DNA of 64,000 nt. Origin: Gemmata palustris (lineage in GTDB: Bacteria; Planctomycetota; Planctomycetia; Gemmatales; Gemmataceae). The stretch is from NCBI RefSeq assembly GCF_017939745.1, contig NZ_JAGKQQ010000001.1, positions 1,364,001-1,428,000 of the forward strand, in the 5' to 3' direction. Of the stretch, positions 9,901 through 17,987 are shown piece after piece; position 1 is the first letter of the stretch; each line of letters starts with the position of its first letter. The position numbers were made by a program, and so were the translations under genes. A model generated the notes under the pieces. It did no database searches. It was not told the DNA's origin and saw only the letters and a program-made list of their open reading frames with translations.

Positions 9901-10908
9901 CGGAATGAACGCGAACTTGTTAGTTTTCGGGTCGAGGTAGAGCGTGTAGTTCCACCCCACCGCGAAGAAACTGTCCAGGTTCGAGATGAATGCGTTCGCG
10001 GCTAAAAAGCGCAGGAACGTATCGACGTCGAGGTACGAGTCGATTTGCTTTTTGAACTCTTCGTCCGTGGACTGGTTGACGAGTTTCGCGAAGCCGATGA
10101 CGCGCTGCGATTCGTCCTTCGTCGCGGCGCGGTGCGGCTGATACTGCCCCTTGTACTGCTCCCAGTCGTCGCCGAGGGCATCAATTCCGCGCACGCGGAA
10201 CGGCTTCATCAACAGGCCCTTATCGCTCGCGAAGTGGTCATTAAGGAATTGCGCGTCCACGTTCTCGACTACCGTGTAGAGCCCCACGAACTCCTTGTCG
10301 TACTTGCCGGGGACGGTGAGGGTGACTTCCGCGAACGCGGTTTGCGGGGCCGGTACGCCCATCGCGCGGAAGACCGCGTTCGCGAGCGCCGCGCGCGCTT
10401 TCGTGGCGTCGAGCGGCATCGCGTTGAGCTGAACGGCGGAGAGCCCACCGAACTGCTGCGAGCCGAACTTGTCGAACGCGATCTTGAGTGGCCGTTTGAG
10501 CCCGCGCGCGGAGACGAAGTAGCTCATGTCGCCGGAGTAGCGCACCCCGACCTTTTTCAGCGTCTTGCCTTCGATCGTGACGTCGCTTTCCACCCACGGG
10601 AAATCGGTCCCGAACAGGTTCTTCTCGGTGTCGCGCTTTTTGTCGTCTTTCTTTTCTTCCTTCTTGGGTGGCGGGCCACCGGGGAACCCGAACCCGCCGA
10701 GTGCGGGCGCCAGCGCATCAAATTCCTTCGCGGATAAATCGAGATGAACGGTCCACACCTTGGTTAGCCCGAAGGCGTTCGTGACCTCCGCCTTCGGGTC
10801 TTCCGCCGCCGCGGGTCGCACGGGTTGCGCGCCGCCGAGCAGCGCGGCGAGCAAGAAGCCGCAAATTGGCACGGGAACTCGTGCCATAAATCGTCTAATC
10901 ATTGTCAT
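6919..10908 (-). CDS. Secreted CotH-kinase / PVC-type dehydrogenase beta-propeller / HEAT / cytochrome c protein
   Basis: The 1329-residue exported protein has an N-terminal signal sequence ([23 protein letters not shown]). Residues ~45-470 match the spore-coat CotH family ([58 protein letters not shown]). A glycine-rich linker leads to a six-bladed propeller of the membrane-bound dehydrogenase type (~505-860: [36 protein letters not shown]). HEAT-like repeats follow (~870-1080), then a C-terminal heme-binding module with one c-type heme site, CIACH (about residue 1208), of the TIGR02603 type. Planctomycetes carry many propeller-heme proteins thought to oxidise sugars or polyols in the periplasm; the CotH fusion is a less common start. 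CotH domains phosphorylate proteins or act on coats elsewhere. Substrate and electron acceptor are unknown. The gene stands alone, with a strong terminator. Confidence 0.87.
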   Translation of the reverse strand: [1329 protein letters not shown]

Positions 10909-10960
10909 TTACTCCCGGAGTTCGTCTCGTGGGATCGCGACGGGAACGAGGGAAACGAGG

Positions 10961-13165
10961 TTACTGCGCGTTCTTGGAGTGCCCTTTCGGGCCTTTCTTC
11001 GGAGCGGCGGGAACGGGCGCGCCGAACGGAAGGAGCGGTTCCTTGAGAGGGGAGCCGGTCATCTCGCGCCACTTCTGGGCTTGCGCCCCCGTTAGCACCG
11101 CGAGGATGCGCTCGTTGGGCGATGGTTCCTGGACTTCTGGCGGCGACTCGAAATTGTTGCGGTTCATGCCCCGCGCCCAGGCGAAGGTGGCCGCGTCCTC
11201 GATCACCCGGATGCGCTCGCGCTGGTCCAACGTGAGACCCAGAACCGCGGCCACTTCGGGGTCACGAAACGCGCTCGGGCCTTCCGACTGCAACCCGATC
11301 TGGCGGAGCCGAACTTGTTGGGCGTGGTCGAGGATCGCGTTGAGGCCCGTTTCGTTGCCCCGCGCCTGGGAGATCGCGCGTCGGCCCCGCTCCGTGGGTG
11401 GCATACGGCCGACGTCGCGGAACCACTCCCCCCACTGCTTACCCACGCGCGCGGTGAGTTCCTTCATCGCAGTTCGCTGGTCGGAATCGAGTCGGAGTTC
11501 GTCGAGAACGGCCGGCTGACAGAGCAGATAGAAGTGCGTCGCGGCGCGCAGGACCGCGAGATCGGCCAGAATCGTTTCCACGCGCCGGGTAGCTTCCAGA
11601 AGCTCGGCCTGTGCCCGGGAGTTGTCCCGCAGTTCGACGAGAAGTTCCTGATAGTACGCGAGGGCGGACCGTAGGAGGCGCTTGCGGAGGTGTTCGGTTC
11701 CGGGGCGGTCGGCGAGTTCTTCCTCGCTCGCCCGGAACAGTTCGTCGACGGCCCGGCGCGCGAGCACGAGCCGCGCTTCGGCCTCTTCCGCGCGCTGGCG
11801 CTCGCGCTGGTACGACTCCTCGGCCCGGTGGTGTTCCGCGCGCGTCCGATCCCGCTCCGCGCTCACGAGCGCAGCACTCACGAGCGAACCGGCGGTCACG
11901 AGGAGCAGAACGGCCGCGCAGACGAAAAACGTGGACGGGTGCCGGCGCGCCCACATGCGGAACCGCTCGGCGGAACTCGGCGGGCGGGCCAGAATCGGCC
12001 GGCGCTCGATGAACCGTTGAAGGTCGTCGGCCAGTTCTTGAGCGGTCGCGTAGCGGTCGGCGGGTTCCTTCCGCAGTGCTTTGAGGACGATCGTCTCCAG
12101 GCCCGTTGGTACCGCGGAGTTGATCGACCGGAGCGGCGCCGGGGCTTCGTCGGCGATTTGTCGAAGGAGTTCGTGCCGGTCACGGCCCTCGAACGGCGGG
12201 CGGAGCGTCAGCAGTTCGTAAAGCGTCGCGCCGAGAGAGTACACGTCGCTGCGGTGGTCGACGACCCCGCGCCGGCCGAGCGCCTGTTCCGGGCTGGCGT
12301 AACGCAGCGTGCCCAGGAGTTCGCCCGTTGCCGTGAGCCCACTGTCGCCGACGACTTGAGCGAGTCCGAAATCGGCGACCCAGAGTTGCCCGCGTGGGTC
12401 GAGGAGCAAGTTCCCGGGCTTCACGTCGCGGTGAACGATGCCCATTTGGTGCGCGTGTTCGAGGGCCAGCGCCGATTGCCTCCCGAGTCCGGCGACGCGG
12501 TCCCAGTACGCGGGTCCACCGGACTCGCGCTCGGTCGCGAATTGAGCAATCGGGGCGGTACTTCCGGTCGGGGGCGCGCCGGGAGCGTCTGTTTTGGGCC
12601 GCCGTAGTTCCGCGATTAGCGCTGCGAGGCTTTGTCCTTCCACGAACTGCATCGCGTAGTAGTGAACGCCGCGCTCGGAACCGACCGCGAACACCGGAAC
12701 GATGTTTTCGTGGCGCAAGTGGGCGGCGGCCGTGGCCTCGTTCTTGAACCGCTGGAGCTGCCTGGGGTCAACGGCTGCCGCGAAGGGAAGTACCTTCAGG
12801 GCCACCCGGCGGTTCAGAGAAATCTGCTCGGCCTCGTAGACCACCCCCATTCCCCCGCGACCCACCTCGCGAATGAGGTGGAAGTCGCCCAAACACCCGA
12901 GTGCGGAGCGCGGAACGGCGCGCGAAGATCCGGGCGCCGGTTTCGGACTTTCCGCACCCGCTCCGAACTCGCGTGCGGGAGCGGTCAGGCGCTCGACTTC
13001 GTCGTGGCTTGCGAAAAAGGCGCCGAGGTCGTCTCGGAGTTCGGGGTGCGCGGTCAGGAGCGCGGCCCGGTCCGGTTCCGCACCCGTTTGGCGCGCCTCC
13101 AGGTACGCGAGCAGAACTTCGTTCAACCGGTCCTCGTGGCCGGCATCGGCCGGGTTTCGAGTCAC
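10961..13165 (-). CDS. Membrane Ser/Thr protein kinase with C-terminal LTxxQ-like region
   Basis: The 734-residue protein starts at a GTG that overlaps the upstream sigma-factor stop (GTGA). Residues 1-60 are the planctomycete kinase N-terminal helical region (LNEVLLAYLEARQTGAEPDR..LLTAHPELRDDL). The kinase domain runs ~94-390: glycine loop GRGGMGVVY (102-110), Lys124, catalytic HRDVKPGN (245-252), DFG (265-267) and SPEQA. It is complete and probably active. One membrane segment (~411-435) is followed by a coiled-coil-rich region, and a C-terminal part has two LT-x-x-Q-like stretches (GLTLDQRERIRVIED and VLTGAQAQKWREMTG), which recall Spy/CpxP-type domains. I infer cytoplasmic phosphorylation linked to an extracytoplasmic sensor. 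Overlap with the sigma gene suggests translational coupling and possibly control of the sigma factor by phosphorylation. Confidence 0.9.
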   Translation of the reverse strand: MTRNPADAGHEDRLNEVLLAYLEARQTGAEPDRAALLTAHPELRDDLGAFFASHDEVERLTAPAREFGAGAESPKPAPGSSRAVPRSALGCLGDFHLIREVGRGGMGVVYEAEQISLNRRVALKVLPFAAAVDPRQLQRFKNEATAAAHLRHENIVPVFAVGSERGVHYYAMQFVEGQSLAALIAELRRPKTDAPGAPPTGSTAPIAQFATERESGGPAYWDRVAGLGRQSALALEHAHQMGIVHRDVKPGNLLLDPRGQLWVADFGLAQVVGDSGLTATGELLGTLRYASPEQALGRRGVVDHRSDVYSLGATLYELLTLRPPFEGRDRHELLRQIADEAPAPLRSINSAVPTGLETIVLKALRKEPADRYATAQELADDLQRFIERRPILARPPSSAERFRMWARRHPSTFFVCAAVLLLVTAGSLVSAALVSAERDRTRAEHHRAEESYQRERQRAEEAEARLVLARRAVDELFRASEEELADRPGTEHLRKRLLRSALAYYQELLVELRDNSRAQAELLEATRRVETILADLAVLRAATHFYLLCQPAVLDELRLDSDQRTAMKELTARVGKQWGEWFRDVGRMPPTERGRRAISQARGNETGLNAILDHAQQVRLRQIGLQSEGPSAFRDPEVAAVLGLTLDQRERIRVIEDAATFAWARGMNRNNFESPPEVQEPSPNERILAVLTGAQAQKWREMTGSPLKEPLLPFGAPVPAAPKKGPKGHSKNAQ

Positions 13166-13740
13166 GCAGCACCCTCCTCCGGTTCGCGGAGCAACTCACG
13201 GAGTTTCTTCAGCCCGCGGAAGAGAAGCCCGACAACGGCCGGTCGCGTGCGGCCGACGTGCGCTGCGACATCGGCGACCGGAAGTCCTTTTAAATAATGC
13301 AGTTCCACCACGATCCGTTGGTCGTCCGGGAGGCGCCCCAGCGCCCGGGCCAGGTGGAGCAGGTCTTCTCTGCGGGTGGCCCCCGCGCTCGGGGACGACT
13401 GATCGGCCGCGAGCAAGCATTCCAGCCGGGCCGAAGACTGTTCCAGTTCGGTTTCGAGCGAGCGCTCGCGACTCAGATCGCGCGCCGCGGTCTCGAACTC
13501 CCTCACAACGCCCGCGAGCGTGTTCGCCAGGATGACGCGGAGCCAACCGAGCCACTCGGCCTCGCTCGACCCGCGGAACTGCGTTTTGTGCGTGTGGGCC
13601 TGGAGGATCGTTTGCTGCACGATGTCCGAGGCGTCGAGTTTGGCCCGCAGGCGCGCGCCCAGGTGGAGACGGGCGAGCACCAGGAGGTAGTCGCGGTACC
13701 GTCCCAGCGTGCGATCGTTGGTCGTTGGTGGGTTCTCCAC
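13162..13740 (-). CDS. ECF RNA polymerase sigma factor coupled to a kinase
   Basis: I place the start at GTG 13740, behind GGAGAGGAGGGC about 12 bases upstream. The frame stays open to 13938 but the extra N-terminus looks noncoding. The ~192-residue product has sigma region 2 (RYRDYLLVLARLHLGARLRAKLDASDIVQQTILQAH, AEWLGWLRVILANTLAGVVREF) and region 4 with a helix-turn-helix (LPDDQRIVVELHYLKGLPVADVAAHVGRTRPAVVGLLFRGLKKL). It resembles the planctomycete ECF groups that sit next to protein kinases. The stop overlaps the start of the downstream kinase gene by 4 bases, so the two are one transcript. I infer that the kinase is the sensor and the sigma factor the output; target promoters cannot be read from the window. 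Confidence 0.87.
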   Translation of the reverse strand: MENPPTTNDRTLGRYRDYLLVLARLHLGARLRAKLDASDIVQQTILQAHTHKTQFRGSSEAEWLGWLRVILANTLAGVVREFETAARDLSRERSLETELEQSSARLECLLAADQSSPSAGATRREDLLHLARALGRLPDDQRIVVELHYLKGLPVADVAAHVGRTRPAVVGLLFRGLKKLRELLREPEEGAA

Positions 13741-14136
13741 AGTAGTGCGCGCCCTCCTCTCCTTGACTAGATGCGGCACCGGCGCCGGCGCAGCGCGCGA
13801 GGAGTTTTTTCGATCCGCGCTCTTCCGAATATCATTGAGTGGCCGAACTCGTCTCGCCAGACTTTTGGTGGTGAGAAACAGCTCCCGTTGAACGCACCGG
13901 CAAAAACAAATCGCGCGCCGGGCACGAGGGCCGCTCACCGTCTTTCTTCAGCGAAAGGAGTGGAAACAACATGATAGCTGACCGGGACTTGGGGAGTTGT
14001 GTTACACACGGTTAATCCGGTTGTGCGGTCAAGTCCTGTCCGTGCGAATTCTGGTTTGTAATCTTCTCACCTCCGACCCGCCCGATCGGTCCCGTGGGTG
14101 GAACCGCGGACCGCTGGGTACCTGTGAGGCACGCGG
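13741..14136. other. Intergenic region between the sigma gene and 14137
   Basis: About 400 bases separate divergent genes. Apart from the sigma-factor ribosome site at its left edge I see no gene, strong hairpin or repeat. Promoters for both directions should lie here but cannot be picked with confidence. Confidence 0.5.
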
Positions 14137-14523
14137 ATGCGATCCGTTCGGCTGAAGATGACACAAGTCCCCGGGGTGTTCTGGGGTGACGATAGCCGGG
14201 TGTACGAGTTGCAGGTTGGAACCGAGGTCCGGTGTTCTCGGTGCGGGCAGTGGGCACAGACCGTGTTCCGGTGGGGGCAGGAGAGCGTTTGCGGCGAGCA
14301 CGTGCGGGTCACGTCCCGCACGCGGATTCGGGTGACGACCACGTTCGCTTGGCGCGCGTATCGCACGGGGACCACGGAACCGCCGGCCGCGATCGTGATG
14401 CGGCGGGGCGACGAGTTCGCGGTCGCGGGGCCGCCGGAGCGCTGTGGCAAGTACGACAAGTTCATGACGCCGGACCGGGACGGGTTCGTATTGGTCCCGC
14501 GGAGCCGCTGGGCCTGGGCATAG
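14137..14523 (+). CDS. Hypothetical small protein with a CxxC zinc-ribbon-like motif
   Basis: The 128-residue basic protein contains one CSRCGQW motif (residues ~33-39) and two more cysteines (SVCGEH and ERCGKY), enough for one zinc site. No signal peptide or membrane segment is visible. I do not recognise the family. It is followed 18 bases later by another small gene with a clear ribosome site, so the two may form an operon. The C-terminal half has no recognisable motif. Start at ATG 14137 or, less likely, the in-frame ATG at 14158. Confidence 0.55.
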   Translation: MRSVRLKMTQVPGVFWGDDSRVYELQVGTEVRCSRCGQWAQTVFRWGQESVCGEHVRVTSRTRIRVTTTFAWRAYRTGTTEPPAAIVMRRGDEFAVAGPPERCGKYDKFMTPDRDGFVLVPRSRWAWA

Positions 14524-14541
14524 TAACGCAAGGAGCAAACG

Positions 14542-14742
14542 ATGAGCGACGAAGCCGAGGTGCTGACACTCGAGCGGCGGCGGGAACTGTTCGTGGCCGT
14601 GGTCGCGGCGCAGGACGAGGGACTGAGCGTCTGGGACTCGCGGGAACTGATCGCCCGCCGGTTCGGGGTCGATGTCGAGGTGGTGCGCGCGGTCGAGAAC
14701 GAGGGCCTCAATCGGAAGTGGCCCCCGTTCGGTAAGGGATGA
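14542..14742 (+). CDS. 66-aa helical hypothetical protein
   Basis: This small gene has an AAGGAG ribosome site 7 bases before ATG 14542, directly after 14137-14523. The product begins MSDEAEVLTLERRRELF and contains a helix-turn-helix-like stretch (DSRELIARRFGVDVEVVRAVENEG). That pattern, a helix ending in RRFGV followed by a short second helix, suggests a small DNA-binding regulator. The family is not recognised, and the assignment rests on shape only. Confidence 0.6.
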   Translation: MSDEAEVLTLERRRELFVAVVAAQDEGLSVWDSRELIARRFGVDVEVVRAVENEGLNRKWPPFGKG

Positions 14743-14838
14743 GTGCGATCGGTGGGTTATACTCTTCGCGGTCAGGAATGAGGTCTATCTCTGGGTGAGT
14801 CGATGTGGTGGAATGAGCGGGCCTCTGAGGATTCTCCG

Positions 14839-14941
14839 ATGCCCCGTCCCACCACCCTCACGATCACCATTGCCGACCTCCCGCCTGGCGAAGTCATTCC
14901 GCGCTTGGCCCACGAGTTCCGCGTTCGCCTTGGGGAGGATC
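14839..14941 (+). pseudogene. Truncated N-terminus of an unknown gene
   Basis: An ATG at 14839 begins a plausible protein start (MPRPTTLTITIADLPPGEVI..RLAHEFRVRLGEDQEP) that runs into an oppositely oriented IS630 fragment at about 14940. The frame continues into the transposase antisense and is not meaningful after that. The gene was probably cut by the IS. Confidence 0.4.
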
Positions 14942-15173
14942 AGGAACCGGCTGCGCCCGCTCTGGGGTGCGCGAACCCGTACACGAACAGGGACTCGAAC
15001 TTGTGCCGCCCGTTGCTCGCCGGGCGCCTCCCCGCGAGCGCCCACACGCGCCGGGCCACGGGCTTGAGCCCGAGCCGGGCCTCGTCCTCGCACCACCGTT
15101 CGACCTCCTTGTCGGGGTGGCCTCGGCGCAATTCGGCCATGAGACCACTTTGCATTGAGTCATTACTTTTCAA
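14907..15173 (-). pseudogene. IS630-family transposase fragment (internal DDE piece)
   Basis: On the minus strand the frame reads ELRRGHPDKEVERWCEDEARLGLKPVARRVWALAGRRP..., the first catalytic Asp region (EDEARLGLKP) of an IS630-type transposase, followed by the LFVYGFAHPRAG strand. Both the N-terminal helix-turn-helix and the C-terminal catalytic Asp/Glu are missing, so this is a remnant. It is distinct from the larger IS630 copy immediately to the right, which carries its own version of the same motif. Confidence 0.75.
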
Positions 15174-15740
15174 GGTTGACGGCCCAGTGGAACCCGATGG
15201 CCCCTTTCACGGTCGCTGGGTCGGCCGCCCGTCGCTGGCATCGGCGGACGACGCGCCGTCGCAGGTCGGCGAGGTGAGCGAACGTGTCGTTGGCCAGCGC
15301 CTACCGAACCCGCACCCAGAACGGCTCGACCGGTTGCAGTTCCGGCGTGCAGGGGGGAGGACATGCAGCCGCACGTCGCCGGGGACCGCCAGGCGCTTGG
15401 CCCGATGCCACCCGGCGTTGTCCACCACCCGGACCACGATCTTGGTCCGGCCCGGGTCGGCGCGGGTGGCGAACGCCTCCCGCGCCTCGGCCATGTGCTC
15501 GGTCTTCACGCGGGGGAGGATCACCGTGAACGTCCCCCCGGTGGCCGGGCGGGCGATAATATACACAAAGGCACTAGCGCTTGGTCCGGCCGCACGACCC
15601 CGGTCGGCATCCCTTGCGCCACCACACCCGGCGCGTGATGGGCTTCAATCCGAGCCGCGCCTCGTCTTCGGCCCACACCTCGACGGCCTTCCCGGGGTTC
15701 GCCGCCCGCACGCGCCTTACCGGTCGTCGTAAGTTTTTTT

Positions 15741-17415
15741 CTATGCCGGCAAGCCTGACTGGTGGTGCAGAAGGCGTTGAGTGATGATGGGTTGCGCCTC
15801 CACGGAGTGTTCGTATGGCCCGTCGCACCTGTCGTCCCGCGCCAACCGCCGAGCAAACGCTGACCCCGGTCGCCACCGCGTGTGTGGCGTGCGGGCATCA
15901 CCTGTACCTCGACTACTCCAACTTCCGCACCGTCACCACGCTGGCCGGCGTCGCCCGGTACACACTGCGCATCGGCCGCTGCCGTCACCGCCCGTGTGAC
16001 CTGTATTCGGTCCCGTTCCGACCCGAGGCCGAAGGCCGAATCGCCCTCCCGCACCACGAGTTCGGGCTCGACGTCGTCGCGTACGCCGGCAACCGCCGGT
16101 ACACCGCGCACCGGACCGCGCCCGAGATCCACGCCGAACTCGTTGCCCGCGGTGTGGCCCTGTCAGTTCGCACGGTCACCAACCTGCTCCACCGGTTCGA
16201 CGAGCTGCGCACCTTGGGTGCCACCAACCCGGACCGGATGCGCCCGGCGTTCGAGAAGCAGGGGCGGGTATTACTCGCGCTCGACGGGCTCCAGCCGGAC
16301 GTCGGGCACGAGGTGCTGTGGGTGATCCGCGACGTGCTCAGCGGGCGTGTGGTCCTGGCCAAGTCGCTGCTGTCGGCGTGCCGGGCGGATCTGGCCGCCT
16401 TGCTGGCCCAGGCCGCCGAAGCCGTCGGGGTGCCGATCGCCGGGGTCGTGTCCGACGGGCAGCACTCGATCCGCAACGCGGTGGCCCAAGCGCTGCCCGG
16501 AGTGCCGCACCAGTTGTGCCAGTTCCACTACCTGCGGGAGGCGGCCGGGCCGGTTTACGAGGCCGACCGGCACGCCAAGAAGGAGCTCAAGAAGCGCGTC
16601 CGCGGGGTGCGCGAGGTCGAGCGTCGAGTCGAGGACCGGAGCGATGCGGAGGCGGAGGTCGTGCGCGGGTACTGTTCCGCGGTCCGCAGCGCGCTGACCG
16701 ACGACGGGCGTCCGCCGCTGGACTCGGCCGGGCTGCGGCTGCGCGGGCGGCTCGACGCGGTGGCGGGGAGCCTGAAGAAGCTGGGCGCGGGGAAAAAGGG
16801 GCGGGCCGGGAGCTGACCCGGTTGCACGGAATGATCACACGCGGGCTCGAAGGGACGGCGGCACTGTTCGCGCCGGTGAAGGAGCTGTTCGATCGGGTGT
16901 ACCGGGTCGCCCACGAGCTCTCGAACTACGACGGCCGGACCGGGGCCGGGGTCCGCGCCCGGTGGGACGAACGGGTCCGGGAGATGGACGCGATGAGCCG
17001 ACAGCGCCCCGACCTGTCCGAGCCGCTGGATCACTTCGTGAAGGTGAGCCGCAGTTACGAGCCGGGCTTGTTCCACACCTACGACGTGGGGGACCTGCCG
17101 CGGACCAACAACGACCTGGAGCAACTGTTCGGGAGCCACCGGCACCACGAGCGGCGGTGCAGCGGTCGGAAAGTGGCGTCGCCGGGGCTGGTCGTGCGCG
17201 GGAGCGTGCGGCTGGTGGCCGGGCTGATGACGCGGCTGGGCGAGGCGACGGCCGAGGAGTTGGCACCGACGTCGGTGCTCGCCTGGCGCGAGTTGCGAGA
17301 GGAGCTCGGGTTTCGTGAAGCGGCCCGGACCCAACAGCGGCAGTTCCGACGCGATCCCGCCAGCTACCTCAAAAGCCTGGAAAACCTGGCCCGCCAGTCA
17401 GGCTTGCCGGCATAG
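15741..17415 (+). mobile_element. Unassigned DDE insertion sequence with 22-base inverted repeats
   Basis: Perfect 22-base terminal inverted repeats lie at 15741-15762 and 17394-17415 (CTATGCCGGCAAGCCTGACT...). The transposase stop codon forms part of the right repeat. Both outer flanks are short T runs (left 15734-15740, right 17417-17422), compatible with insertion into an A/T run of the IS630 gene, so the exact target duplication cannot be read. The element is nested in the IS630 copy. Confidence 0.85.
15815..17415 (+). pseudogene. DDE transposase of the nested IS, two frames joined at GGGGAAAAAGGGG
   Basis: The first frame (15815-16816, 333 residues) has an N-terminal zinc-finger-like CVACGHH..C pair, a helix-turn-helix (ELVARGVALSVRTVTNLLHRF), the first catalytic block (LLALDGLQPDVGHEVLWVIRD) and SDGQHSIRNAVAQALPGVPHQLCQFHYL, typical of MULE/ISL3-like transposases. 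The C-terminal third (LTRLHGMITRGLEGTAALF...TNNDLEQLFGSHRHHERR) continues in the -1 frame from about 16795 to 17415. The switch occurs in a run of 4 G, 5 A and 4 G. This could be programmed -1 frameshifting, as in several IS families, or a damaging indel. I could not place it in a named IS family. Confidence 0.7.
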
Positions 17416-17987
17416 CTTTTTTCCAGGCTCGGCGCGTCGGGGATCGGCCGCGCTCGGATGGCTCGGTCGTGGCACCTGAGGAGAGAACCCCAACTCCACC
17501 AGCCACCGCCACCCGGTCTCGGAACGGACGGTCACCTGCCACCGCGTTCGGACGTAGAGAGCGACATTGGGACCGGTCCAGAGCCCGCCGCCCGGGGCCT
17601 TTTCTGGAGCGCCGCGTACAGCGCGCCTCGCCGCCGGGTGGTCAACTTCGGCTCGGCTCCGTTGCCCCGACGCCGATCCACCAGCCCATCGGGTCCGTGT
17701 TCATTCCAGTGGTGGAGGACGGCCCGGACCGTGACACCCGATGGGCCCACGAGGTTGCCGACTTGGCCCGACGTCCGGCGCTGACCTTCTCCATCGGCCC
17801 CTCGACGCGGTGGTTGTTGCTGTATCGAGTTTCATGATACCGCCGACGGCCCCCGACTCCAATCGGACCGGCCGATTGCAGATTTCGGGGGGTGTAGGAC
17901 TGGGTTTGCGTCTGGTCGGTGTTGGAACATCTTGCCGGATAGCAAATCACTCCGGATGTTCGCCCCAGGTGCAAGGCGGGACGGCCG

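Larger units (their letters stand above)
15180..17840 (-). mobile_element. IS630-family element, interrupted and frameshifted
   Basis: The minus strand carries the parts of one IS630 transposase in order. The N-terminal helix-turn-helix region (GVTVRAVLHHWNEHGPDGLVDRRRG, 17532-17750) comes first. The first DDE block (VEVWAEDEARLGLKPITRRVW, ~15600-15680) follows, then the second (VVRVVDNAGWHRAKRLAVP, ~15400-15440) and the C-terminal end (ALANDTFAHLADLRRRVVRRC, ~15200-15290). The parts lie in different frames, and a second IS (15741-17415) is inserted between the N-terminal region and the catalytic domain. The copy is therefore dead. Its outer ends were not resolved, and the coordinates are approximate. 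Confidence 0.75.

Noticed and set aside
8293-10005. 570-codon plus-strand open frame
   Set aside because: Antisense to the CotH/propeller/cytochrome c gene; Arg/Val/His-rich shadow without motifs, a consequence of high GC.
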